13,571 bases of DNA from Planctomycetes bacterium UBA7888. Lineage in GTDB: Bacteria > Planctomycetota > UBA1135. Shown piece after piece: positions 1 through 6,707 of the stretch. The position numbers were made by a program, and so were the translations under genes. Location of the stretch: positions 1 to 13,571 of the forward strand of contig DLRM01000014.1 of assembly GCA_002500505.1 (NCBI GenBank), in the 5' to 3' direction. Within the stretch, counting starts at the first letter, position 1, and each line of letters begins with the position of its first letter. A model generated the notes under the pieces. That model had not been told where the DNA came from and made no database searches. It saw only the letters and a program-made list of their open reading frames with translations.

Positions 1-140
1 TTGGGAGCGGAGGGTGTTTCAGATTCAAACCACCCGCCTTCTTTGTCGGCGTTGGAGAGGGCAGACTCTTCCCCAGCACTCTGGCAAGCTACCAGGAGAA
101 GGGAGGGAAGTAGGAAAAGCGAAAACCGGTGAGTGGACAT
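1..140 (-). CDS. N-terminus of a lipoprotein, 3' part beyond window edge
   Basis: The complement strand from the ATG at 140-138 reads 46 open codons to the window edge. The product begins MSTHRFSLFLLPSLLLVAC, a short basic start, a leucine-rich hydrophobic stretch and a lipobox LVAC with the acceptor cysteine at residue 19. This is seen directly and is a typical type II (lipoprotein) signal peptide. After the cysteine the chain is polar and low-complexity (Ser, Glu, Pro). The gene lies 53 bp downstream of the fibronectin-domain gene on the same strand, so it is probably the next gene of that operon. In secretion and pilus operons this slot often holds a pilotin-like lipoprotein or a secretin, but nothing visible here decides that. 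No strong ribosome-binding site precedes the ATG. Confidence 0.75.
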   Translation of the reverse strand, partial: MSTHRFSLFLLPSLLLVACQSAGEESALSNADKEGGWFESETPSAP

Positions 141-193
141 CAGTTGGGATTCGGGAATGGACTGCCGAAGTGGCGTGCCGGAAGGGGTAAGGA

Positions 194-1138
194 TCAAGAA
201 TCCTCAGAGGCCGAAGACTCCCTTGGAAGCAAGAGCTCCAAGTCGAGCGGCGACCCGCAAGGATCTATGAGACGGATGCTGGCAAGAGAACGCACAGTCT
301 CAACTGTGCGGGTCCGGTCAGCAGGTTGGCCGCTGATTATGACCCTGCGCCCCAATGCGTCAAAGCGAGGAATACTAGTGAGCTCGTCCACAGTGGTTTC
401 ACGGAGAGTCAGACCTTCCAGATTCCATCCGGTGTCACCAATGGGCTCTCCAGGGCCCGTTGCGTAGGGGCCAAGCGTAGGTCGCCCCTTTCGGGCTAAA
501 CTGAGCTGAATTCGACCGTCCTCAAGAGTGCCAAAAGCGACCCAAGTTGCGCTTCTGACTACAGTTGCGACAGAGCCGATGGGAGCTGAGGAGCGACTAC
601 GGACCTGTTTGATTCCTCCAGTACCCCGGATGCGTCGCTCCACGAGGGCTCGAAGCCTGTAGCGATAGGGGACTCCCTCGCATGGAACCAGGTCCAAATA
701 CTCTCTAGATCGGGTTGGGGAGAGTTCTTCGGCTCCTCCATCCCCTGCCCAGCGAGTAATCTCGTAACGGAGCCCCTCCACGGGGTTTTTAGGGTTGGGG
801 AGCCAACTCAAGCGGATGCCGCCTTCTTGGGGAGTTGCGATGAAGTCCATTGGAGGGAAGACATCGGGGAGTTCTAGAGCGACCGCACGGAGGGCGGCTT
901 CACCCATGGCGAATCCTTGGGTGGCCTCGGGAGGGAACTTGAGCGAGCGGACCGATTGAGATAATTGGGCTTGGAGGCTGCTGGGGTCAGCAATGAGATT
1001 TTCGTTAGCGGGGGGGGGCAGCTTGGGGAGTCGGTTGCTCGCCGGCTTTGGGTTCGGGGCCGGTAAAAGTGCATGAATCAAGAGGACAGCTGCCCCCATA
1101 GTGGCAGCCGCAGCCCCAAGGATTCGTGTGCCTTTCAT
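194..1138 (-). CDS. Membrane-anchored protein with a fibronectin type III domain, possible GspC/PilP-position component
   Basis: The product is 314 residues. Residues 6-25 form one hydrophobic segment without a clear cleavage site, so I read it as a membrane anchor with the rest outside the cytoplasm. A Pro-rich linker follows (about 26-45). Residues 94-190 look like a fibronectin type III domain: the strands GGIRLSW and RYEITRW, then YRYRLRA, in the usual order. The C-terminal part (about 196-300) holds a pattern GEPIGDTGWNLEGL that loosely recalls the 'GdxIGG..L' region of GspC/PilP-type proteins, but this is a weak resemblance. The ATG overlaps the previous stop by 4 bp (ATGA), which fixes the start and suggests translational coupling. 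A run of nine C on the coding strand (1018-1010) encodes P41-P43. I infer a role in the same envelope complex as its neighbours; the exact function is unknown. Confidence 0.85.
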   Translation of the reverse strand: MKGTRILGAAAATMGAAVLLIHALLPAPNPKPASNRLPKLPPPANENLIADPSSLQAQLSQSVRSLKFPPEATQGFAMGEAALRAVALELPDVFPPMDFIATPQEGGIRLSWLPNPKNPVEGLRYEITRWAGDGGAEELSPTRSREYLDLVPCEGVPYRYRLRALVERRIRGTGGIKQVRSRSSAPIGSVATVVRSATWVAFGTLEDGRIQLSLARKGRPTLGPYATGPGEPIGDTGWNLEGLTLRETTVDELTSIPRFDALGRRVIISGQPADRTRTVETVRSLASIRLIDPCGSPLDLELLLPRESSASEDS

Positions 1139-1692
1139 GAGATGGGAGACTCCATTTGAAGAACCGAGCCGATTCGGAACTCTAATTCGGCGTCCAAGTC
1201 ATCAATGCCAGCATCCATGCTTACCCGAAGAGGGTCGGTTAAGGCGCCGGCCGGGGGAGGTCCCAAGAGCTGACCCACAAGAGGAAGGGTTGCCTGGGGA
1301 GTACCTCGCAATTGGAACTTAGCCAGAATTGGCCCAGACAAGGATGGCCTTTTGATTTGAATAGAAAGGATTTTCACTTTGCCGCTAGGAGGTGAAGTGA
1401 GCCAAAAACCAAGAGTGGCACGCGCAGCTGCGGTTTCTGGGCCGGAAAGCAAATCCCATCCCTCAACCGAAGGCTTGCCCCAAGATTGCAAGCTAGACTT
1501 GAGAGTCAATGCGGAAGGGGAAAGAATCGTTTTCCCAAAAACTTCGCGATGCCAGGTCGCCTCAGGGATGGGCTCAGTTGCAATCGAGGTTGATGTTTTT
1601 TCCGGGATGGGGGCAAGGAACCTTGCAAACCATTGTTGGAGAAGGCCACCGGAGATGCCCAACAAAAGAACGGCGACGAAGGTGCGCATCAT
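1135..1692 (-). CDS. PilO/GspM-like bitopic inner-membrane protein
   Basis: The product is 185 residues from the ATG at 1692-1690, chosen because it makes an ATGA overlap with the upstream stop (1691-1689). A longer reading from 1722 adds 10 residues before the membrane segment and is less likely. Residues 4-21 are a single hydrophobic helix, followed by a Pro/Ser/Thr-rich linker and a C-terminal region of about 100 residues with alternating beta-like strands (VKILSIQIKRPS, PILAKFQLRGT, LDAELEFRIGSVL) and the helix TLPLVGQLL. A short cytoplasmic tail, one membrane helix and a small ferredoxin-like periplasmic domain is the layout of PilO and GspM, the platform subunits of type IV pili and type II secretion. 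Its place directly after a GspL/PilM-like gene supports this. Primary-sequence similarity is too weak for certainty. It could be another small membrane protein of the same complex. Confidence 0.8.
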   Translation of the reverse strand: MMRTFVAVLLLGISGGLLQQWFARFLAPIPEKTSTSIATEPIPEATWHREVFGKTILSPSALTLKSSLQSWGKPSVEGWDLLSGPETAAARATLGFWLTSPPSGKVKILSIQIKRPSLSGPILAKFQLRGTPQATLPLVGQLLGPPPAGALTDPLRVSMDAGIDDLDAELEFRIGSVLQMESPIS

Positions 1693-2759
1693 GGGGCTTT
1701 CGTGTTGGACTCTCCAATCCATAGACCGGGGCGAGCTGGATTTGCCCTAAGTTTCAAAGTTGTACTTGTTTGCCTTGGTTTTTGATCCGAGCTTAGGAGC
1801 ATGCGGACTTGAGTGGTGGTGGCATCCGGGGAAGTCAGAATTTCCAAGCGACGGAGGCTTTCAGGAGGTGCGGCTTGGAGAGAAGCTTCAAGGGTCTGAA
1901 GGAAGTTCTCCCTTCGGAGAAGCCATCTTTGAATATTGGGAGGGATGGGGGATGCAGGAACAGTTTGTGGCGTGAGTGTTTCACTTTCAACGAGTTGAAT
2001 CGATTTTGCATTCGCCAAAGCAAGGCGCTGTTGGTGGGCAAGTTCGGAAGTCCCCAGCAAACAGCCGGCGGCGAGCAATAAAAGGAGCCACGCCGCAGGG
2101 TTTCGGCTCTTTTTAGGAGCCCGAGGCTCGACAACTCCGGTTTGGGTAGGGTCGAGTGCGGTCAGCGCTGCACCCAAGGCGGCTCGATTTGCCGATTGCT
2201 CCTCGGTTGGGGGTGTGAGGGTTAAGCAATCTATGCCATTAGCGCGAATGGTCTCTTCTAGAATCTCGGCACCGGGTGCTTGGGATTCAACGGCAAGGCA
2301 AACCGAGTTCGGCTGGCGGCTAAGTCGGCCATAAAGTTGGTCCCAAAGTTCACGGATTGGGGTGCTTCTGGGGAGGCGCCCGCTTGAGCGGAATCCGGGT
2401 TCCCCTTCACACCACAACACTTCTTCGGGCCGGAGCCAAAGGAAGAGATCGTTCTCCCCATAACGGCCGTTCTTCCATTCCCAAAGGCCCGCAGCAAAAG
2501 CTGGGTGGGAAAGAGCCGAGGTGCTTGGCCGGGTGAGAGGCCAATCAGCCGGGAGTTGAGTAGAGCGATGCCCATCTATTTGATAAGCCAATCCCCAAAG
2601 AAGCCGAGTGTCTTCTGCCCATCGCGCATAAAGGTCCAACAAGTCGGCATCTGCAACCAAGCCGGACGCCAAAATATTGGCCGGACTTCCGTCCTCTTTT
2701 TCAATGCAAGCGTAAGAGGAGACTCCCAGTTGGAAATGAAAACCGAGAGCGCGAACCAT
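1689..2759 (-). CDS. GspL / PilM-PilN-like protein (assembly platform of T2SS or type IV pilus)
   Basis: The product is 356 residues. Residues 1-210 are soluble and start with LGFHFQLGVSSYACIE, which resembles the first strand-turn-strand of an actin-like fold as in PilM ('LGIDIGSxxVKxVxL'). A helix NRAALGAALTAL at 191-202 corresponds to the 'A.G.AL' helix near the end of that fold. A basic stretch (PKKSR) leads into one membrane helix at about 221-240, followed by a predicted helical region and a small alpha/beta domain (about 270-350) like PilN or the periplasmic part of GspL. Cytoplasmic actin-like domain, one membrane helix and periplasmic domain is the GspL layout, or a PilM-PilN fusion. 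The ATG overlaps the uracil-DNA glycosylase stop by one base (TAATG). Function is inferred from layout and neighbours; the family is highly divergent. Confidence 0.82.
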   Translation of the reverse strand: MVRALGFHFQLGVSSYACIEKEDGSPANILASGLVADADLLDLYARWAEDTRLLWGLAYQIDGHRSTQLPADWPLTRPSTSALSHPAFAAGLWEWKNGRYGENDLFLWLRPEEVLWCEGEPGFRSSGRLPRSTPIRELWDQLYGRLSRQPNSVCLAVESQAPGAEILEETIRANGIDCLTLTPPTEEQSANRAALGAALTALDPTQTGVVEPRAPKKSRNPAAWLLLLLAAGCLLGTSELAHQQRLALANAKSIQLVESETLTPQTVPASPIPPNIQRWLLRRENFLQTLEASLQAAPPESLRRLEILTSPDATTTQVRMLLSSDQKPRQTSTTLKLRANPARPGLWIGESNTKAP

Positions 2760-3469
2760 TAGCTTTTCTTGGGAATTCCAAGGTGGGCCATGCCGAGTTG
2801 GATGTCAGTCCAACAATCTTTTTTAGCAGAGGGAGAGCGAAGGAGGTAGGCGGGGTGGTAGGTGGCCAAGATGGGTGGACCGCCATGTGGATTGGGATGG
2901 ATCTTCCCTCGAAGTTGCCCCAGGGACGCTTCGGAATCCAGTAGGGCGCAGGCGGCGTGTCTGCCAAGAGCCACAAGGAGCTTGGGCTGAATGGTCTCAA
3001 TCTGTTCGGTTAGAAATCCGGTACAGGCGGACTTCTCTTGGAGGCTGGGATCCCGGTTTTCTGGGGGCCGACATTTCAAGATGTTAGTGATAAAAACTTC
3101 TTGTCGCAGGAGCCCCATCCCGTCTTCAATGATTTTGGTGAGAAGCTGCCCCGCTTTGCCGACAAAGGGCAACCCGGTGCGGTCTTCTTCGGCGCCCGGC
3201 GCTTCACCGACGAACATGACTTGAGCTGCAACTGGACCTGCTCCAGGGACAACTTGGGTGCGCGTTGAGGCTAAGGGGCAAGCTCTGCAGGCCTCAATTC
3301 TCTGTTGAATGGAGGATAAATCGGGGGACTTAGGCCGTGCGGGCACTTCCGCTTCCATAAGGGGAGCCTGGAGGAGGTGGGAGAGTCCCATCTCCTGGAC
3401 TTCTTCCAAAAGGAGCCGGGCGGCGCCCTGCACGGAAGCTGGATGCTCGTTGAAGGTCACAGATTCCAT
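2759..3469 (-). CDS. Uracil-DNA glycosylase, family 4 (Fe-S type)
   Basis: The product is 236 residues. It removes uracil from DNA, the first step of base-excision repair after cytosine deamination. The catalytic signature GEAPGAEED lies at 88-96, followed by TGLPFVGKAGQLL (98-110), and the second active-site motif HPAYLLR is at 205-211. Four cysteines sit where the 4Fe-4S cluster of family 4 enzymes binds: C61 and C64 (C-x2-C), C133 in ILKCRPPENRDP, and C149. These features are those of thermophile-type UdgA proteins and of the many bacterial homologues once annotated as 'phage SPO1 DNA polymerase-related'. An N-terminal extension of about 50 residues before the first cysteine pair is longer than the core enzyme needs and may start further in, but ATG at 3469 is the first ATG of the frame. 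It is the first gene of the leftward operon and is coupled to the GspL-like gene by a TAATG overlap. Confidence 0.95.
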   Translation of the reverse strand: MESVTFNEHPASVQGAARLLLEEVQEMGLSHLLQAPLMEAEVPARPKSPDLSSIQQRIEACRACPLASTRTQVVPGAGPVAAQVMFVGEAPGAEEDRTGLPFVGKAGQLLTKIIEDGMGLLRQEVFITNILKCRPPENRDPSLQEKSACTGFLTEQIETIQPKLLVALGRHAACALLDSEASLGQLRGKIHPNPHGGPPILATYHPAYLLRSPSAKKDCWTDIQLGMAHLGIPKKS

Positions 3470-3510
3470 TTTGCCCTAGCGGAGGCGAGAGACAAGAAGA
3501 ACCCCGTGGT

Positions 3511-3539
3511 TTGAATTCTCTTACCCAACTCTCTAGACT
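3511..3539 (+). promoter_or_regulatory. Candidate sigma70-type promoter for the SPOR-like gene
   Basis: TTGAAT (3511-3516) and TAGACT (3534-3539) are separated by exactly 17 bp; each matches the -35/-10 consensus at four of six positions. Transcription would begin near 3546, about 10 bases before the ATG at 3556. It lies in the short divergent region between the two gene blocks. This is a pattern match only, and TTG 3511 is also a possible start codon. Confidence 0.35.
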
Positions 3540-3555
3540 GACGGATGTTAAAGCC

Positions 3556-4284
3556 ATGAGACAAAAAAAAGGCGAGCTTCTGGATCTTCTGAGAAAGGAT
3601 AGTGGGTCTGCCCCTATGCAATCTCCCTCTTCGCGGCCGATTGAATCGGCCCCTGCTTCTGGTGCTGGGCAGTCGGCATCCTCGTCGGAGCAGCTAGTTT
3701 TTCCTGGGGCGCGGCCGGTTCGCCGGCCTGTTCCTTGGTTTGGAATTCTGGCGGCTGCGGTTCCCCTCCTTTTGGTGTCCTTTTGGGCTGCAGGTTTCTT
3801 TGAGACTCCCTTGTCCACCTCGGAGACTACTTTGGAGGCTGCCGGTAACCCAGCTCTTGCAATTTCGGACAATGAAGCGAACCGTGGACCTCAAGAAATC
3901 TCTAAGGAAACTCCTCCGGCTCAACCGAAGGTCCTACCTGTGGTGGAAGCCCCTGCCGTGAACATTGCCTCCGCACCCAAGGTGACCTCTCGCAAGGGGC
4001 TTTTTGGGATTCAAGTCATCACCTATGATTACACGGAAAGGAATATAGCTTTGGCTCGAGAAGCTGCCCTGGCGTTGAAGAAATCAGGACTTCCTAATGT
4101 ACGGGCTTTGCTCCTTCCGGCAGACCAACCCAAGCAGATTGTGATTTTTGTGGGAGAAGCCCCGGATAAACTTGATCTTGCCCGTATCCGTGGTCGGCTT
4201 CGGGTGCTAGAATACCCGGCCGGAAGTGGCCAGAGGCCCTTCGCTTCGGCGCTTACGGCGCCTTTGCCCACCCACATTCAGTAA
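3556..4284 (+). CDS. Membrane-anchored protein with a C-terminal SPOR-like domain
   Basis: From the ATG at 3556 the product is 242 residues. A short, charged cytoplasmic start (MRQKKGELLDLLRKDS) is followed by a Ser/Pro/Ala-rich linker, one hydrophobic helix at about 59-80 (WFGILAAAVPLLLVSFWAAG) and a second low-complexity linker. A C-terminal domain of about 70 residues at 148-218 starts GLFGIQVITYDY and continues with LAREAALALKKSGLPNVRAL and IVIFVGE. The spacing of an initial aromatic-x-hydrophobic-Gln strand, a helix with Ala/Leu and a 'VxVGxAP' strand fits the SPOR fold, which binds denuded peptidoglycan glycan strands, often at division sites. This is a fold-level inference. A TTG at 3511 would add 15 residues; I prefer the ATG because a candidate promoter overlaps that TTG. 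A run of eight A follows the start (3563-3570). Confidence 0.82.
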   Translation: MRQKKGELLDLLRKDSGSAPMQSPSSRPIESAPASGAGQSASSSEQLVFPGARPVRRPVPWFGILAAAVPLLLVSFWAAGFFETPLSTSETTLEAAGNPALAISDNEANRGPQEISKETPPAQPKVLPVVEAPAVNIASAPKVTSRKGLFGIQVITYDYTERNIALAREAALALKKSGLPNVRALLLPADQPKQIVIFVGEAPDKLDLARIRGRLRVLEYPAGSGQRPFASALTAPLPTHIQ

Positions 4285-4293
4285 GAAAGAACC

Positions 4294-4551
4294 ATGTCCG
4301 TCCACAAATCGCTGTTTATTGGCGGCGCTCTGAAGAGTGTCCGTTCCGTCTGGTCGCGCCGCGAGCGCTTGGAGCGCCTTATGCGCGATGGCAAGTGGGA
4401 GGAAGGCGATTCCGTCTACGGTATTCCTAAAGTTCGAACCCAAGTGAAGGTTGCGAAGAAGAAGAAAAAGGCTGCTGATGATGTAGCTCTAGAAGGCGTT
4501 GAATCCGCTGAAGCTTCCACGGACGAGTCCGCCGAGAGCGCTGAAGAGTAA
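4294..4551 (+). CDS. Small basic protein of the PVC (Planctomycetes/Verrucomicrobia/Chlamydiae) type
   Basis: The product is 85 residues. The first 50 are strongly conserved in style: MSVHKSL, GGALKSVRSVWSRRERLERL, then GKWEEGDSVYGIPKVR. I recognise this as the family annotated 'small basic protein' in Planctomycetes and relatives, whose function I believe is not settled (ribosome association has been suggested in family names). A Lys-rich block AKKKKKA follows at about 54-60, and the last 25 residues are acidic and Ser/Ala/Glu-rich, so the protein is basic at the front and acidic at the tail. It starts 9 bp after the SPOR-like gene with a weak purine stretch (GAAAG) before the ATG. A small inverted repeat sits over its stop codon. 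It is useful as a lineage marker. Confidence 0.85.
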   Translation: MSVHKSLFIGGALKSVRSVWSRRERLERLMRDGKWEEGDSVYGIPKVRTQVKVAKKKKKAADDVALEGVESAEASTDESAESAEE

Positions 4552-4573
4552 TTCTCTTCGCCGACTTTCTTTT
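4543..4573 (+). terminator. Weak hairpin plus T-rich tail over the small basic protein stop
   Basis: GAAGAG (4543-4548), a five-base loop and CTCTTC (4554-4559) form a 6-bp stem straddling the TAA stop, and the T-rich TTTCTTT follows at 4567-4573. The stem has only three G-C pairs and the T run is interrupted and displaced by about 7 bases. It is at best a partial terminator or mRNA 3'-end stabiliser between the small basic protein and queE. Confidence 0.25.
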
Positions 4574-4581
4574 AGTCTGTC

Positions 4582-5334
4582 ATGAACTCTTCCCTCCAGT
4601 TAATGGAGGCCTTTTGCAGTCTCCAGGGTGAGGCGGCGGAGGTGGGCAAGCCCCATCTTTTTCTGCGCCTCGCTGGTTGCCCTCTGCGTTGTCATTATTG
4701 TGACACGCCAAAGTCCTGGAATAGGACGGAGCAATGGGAGCTTCACCTAAAGGAGCAGAGCTTGCAATTTCAGAATCCTGCACCTTTTGGGGATTTGAGC
4801 GCCCAGCTTGAGCGCTTAGCTTTGGATTGGAATTGGACAGTTGAGGAAAGCACGCTCTCAATCACTGGAGGCGAACCCTTAGTGCAAGCGGATGCCTTGG
4901 AGGAATGGCTTCCTGCATGGCCTGGTCGAGTGGTTTTGGAAACAGCAGGCCTATGGCCAGAGCGCCTTCGAACCCTCCTCCCTTTCTTAGATGCAGTTTC
5001 TTTGGATTGGAAATTGGCCTCTACTCTTCGAGAGACTGAAGAAGCAGTGTCTCCAAGAGAATGTGTGGAGCTGCTGCAACAGTCGGAGCTTCCCTTTTGG
5101 GTGAAGGTGGTTCTGACTGAAACGGTTTCGGAGGAAGAGCTGGATGGCGCTCTTCAGGAACTTGCCCAGCTTTCTCCTCAATGTCGTACCTTTCTCATAC
5201 CTGCAACTCCCGGCCCCGGCCATGCTTCCGGTCCTGACACCGACTTTCTCCTAAAGGCTCAACTACGGAATCGCGCTCTTGGTTTGAAGATGCAAGTCAT
5301 GCCTCAAATCCACCCCATCCTTGGGGTTCGTTGA
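4582..5334 (+). CDS. queE: 7-carboxy-7-deazaguanine synthase QueE
   Basis: The product is 250 residues. It is a radical-SAM enzyme converting 6-carboxy-tetrahydropterin to 7-carboxy-7-deazaguanine in the queuosine/preQ0 pathway. Visible signatures: FCSLQGEA near the N-terminus (11-18), the cluster-binding C33-x3-C37-x2-C40 followed by DT (the 'CDT' of QueE), ITGGEP at 94-99, the strand VVLETAG, and the C-terminal QVMPQIHPILG, which matches the 'QvmPQxHkxxg' end of QueE proteins. The spacing is C-x3-C-x2-C rather than the C-x14-C-x2-C found in some family branches. The ATG at 4582 lies 30 bp after the small basic protein, with a pyrimidine-rich leader and no clear ribosome-binding site. No other queuosine gene is in the window. 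Confidence 0.95.
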   Translation: MNSSLQLMEAFCSLQGEAAEVGKPHLFLRLAGCPLRCHYCDTPKSWNRTEQWELHLKEQSLQFQNPAPFGDLSAQLERLALDWNWTVEESTLSITGGEPLVQADALEEWLPAWPGRVVLETAGLWPERLRTLLPFLDAVSLDWKLASTLRETEEAVSPRECVELLQQSELPFWVKVVLTETVSEEELDGALQELAQLSPQCRTFLIPATPGPGHASGPDTDFLLKAQLRNRALGLKMQVMPQIHPILGVR

Positions 5335-5335
5335 A

Positions 5336-6676
5336 ATGCCCTTACCCCGTCCTCTCGTTGCCATTGTCGGAAGACCCAATGTAGGCAAGTCGTCCCTGTT
5401 TAACCGCTTTATGGGCGAGCGCATTGCCATTGTTGAGGCAACAGCTGGAGTAACGCGGGATCGTTTGCAAATGCCAGCTCGGTTCGAGGAACCCGATTTG
5501 GACTTCGATGTAATGGACACGGGTGGCATAGGTATTGTGGACCGCGCGGATCTAGGGGATTCTGTGGAATACCAAGTGATGACGGGACTTGAGTCCGCAG
5601 AACTTGTTTTGTTTCTTGTGGATGCTCGCGAGGGCTTAACCCTTTTAGACGAACGCGTAGCCAAGTTGCTTCGGAAATCGGGATCCCAAATCATTTTTGC
5701 CGCAAACAAATGCGAGAACCGCTCGGCTGAATCGAATTTATCCGAATTCCATTCCCTCGGACTTGGTGGCCCTTTACCTCTCTCCGCGCAAGAAGGGCGA
5801 GGAATGGTGGATTTGTTGGAGGAGATGGCTGGTGTTTTGCCGCCCGGCGAGGCAGTGGAAGAGCCCGTAGATGGCGCTCTTCGAATTGCTGTTTTGGGCC
5901 GCCGAAACACAGGCAAGTCTTCTTTCGTTAACCAGCTTCTTGGCGAACAGCGAGTCATCGTGAGCGATATTGCGGGCACCACTAGAGACTCGGTTGAAGT
6001 TGCCTTTGAATGGAAGGGCAATCCCGTGAAGCTGGTGGACACTGCGGGCATTCATCGCCGGGCAAAAATATCCACCGCTGTGGAGTACTTTTCCTTAACG
6101 CGAAGCGACCAAGCGATTCGTCGGGCTCATGTAGCGCTTTTGTTTTTAGATTTAACTCAGCTTCCTGCTCGAATGGATCAGGAAATTGGTCGAACCGTGA
6201 ATGACCGTTACAAGCCGGTTGTTGTGGTGGGAACAAAATGGGATCTGGCCCCCGAAGTTACCGTCTCCTCGTTTCGAGATTGGATTTCCCGCAAGCTACC
6301 CCATCTTTCTCAAGCCCCCTTGCACTTGGTCTCCAATACGGAAGGCAAGGGACTGGATATGGTAATGAGTTCGGCGATGAAGCTTCATCAAAGCGCTGGC
6401 AAAGTGATTGGAACCGGCGAATTGAACCGGGCTGTTCAAGCTACTTTTGGACGCCTTCGTTTCCGCGGTCGAGGCGAAAAACCCCGTGTTTTTTATGCGA
6501 CTCAACTGAAGTCCCATCCGCCTTCCTTCCTTTTGTTTGTCAACCGAAAGAAACTCTTTGAAAAGGAAGTGATACGGGCTGTGGGTAAAGCCCTGCAAAA
6601 GGATTTGGGTTTGCTTGGCATCCCCATCCGCTTGGTCCTACGAGAGAGAAAACGAAGCCCCAGTAAGCGGGGTTAA
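5336..6676 (+). CDS. der: Ribosome-assembly GTPase Der (EngA)
   Basis: From ATG 5336 the product is 446 residues, the normal length. Two tandem GTPase domains and a C-terminal KH-like domain are the layout of Der, which matures the 50S subunit. The first domain has P-loop GRPNVGKS (12-19), DTGG and the base-specificity motif NKCE (124-127). The second has GRRNTGKS (188-195), DTAG and TKWD (300-303), where most Der proteins have NKWD. The KH-like part runs from about 350 to the end, which is Arg/Lys-rich (RERKRSPSKRG). The ATG follows the queE stop by 1 base; TTG 5321 would add five residues and overlap queE by 14 bp, so ATG is preferred. Confidence 0.97.
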   Translation: MPLPRPLVAIVGRPNVGKSSLFNRFMGERIAIVEATAGVTRDRLQMPARFEEPDLDFDVMDTGGIGIVDRADLGDSVEYQVMTGLESAELVLFLVDAREGLTLLDERVAKLLRKSGSQIIFAANKCENRSAESNLSEFHSLGLGGPLPLSAQEGRGMVDLLEEMAGVLPPGEAVEEPVDGALRIAVLGRRNTGKSSFVNQLLGEQRVIVSDIAGTTRDSVEVAFEWKGNPVKLVDTAGIHRRAKISTAVEYFSLTRSDQAIRRAHVALLFLDLTQLPARMDQEIGRTVNDRYKPVVVVGTKWDLAPEVTVSSFRDWISRKLPHLSQAPLHLVSNTEGKGLDMVMSSAMKLHQSAGKVIGTGELNRAVQATFGRLRFRGRGEKPRVFYATQLKSHPPSFLLFVNRKKLFEKEVIRAVGKALQKDLGLLGIPIRLVLRERKRSPSKRG

Positions 6677-6701
6677 TTCAGATTCGAAGTCCGGGTAGAA
6701 T
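6673..6701 (+). promoter_or_regulatory. Candidate promoter giving a leaderless mRNA
   Basis: TTAATT (6673-6678), a 17-bp spacer and TAGAAT (6696-6701; five of six -10 consensus bases). The ATG of the following lipoprotein is at 6708, six bases after the -10 box, so transcription would begin at or next to the start codon. The -35 match is weak (three of six). Confidence 0.35.
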
Positions 6702-6707
6702 CAATAG

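Noticed and set aside
3330..3872. 180-residue minus-strand frame crossing the divergent region
   Set aside because: It overlaps the UDG start in another frame and the SPOR-like gene antisense; its sequence is Arg/Ser/Pro-rich without motifs.
5263..6051. 262-residue open frame on the minus strand opposite der and the end of queE
   Set aside because: It runs antisense to clearly conserved Der motifs; its product is Ser/Arg/Thr-rich low complexity with no recognisable domain, a usual shadow of a strongly coding strand.
6656..6674. Short CCCC/GGGG hairpin at the end of der
   Set aside because: Only four G-C pairs plus a wobble and no T run follows, so it is not supported as a terminator.
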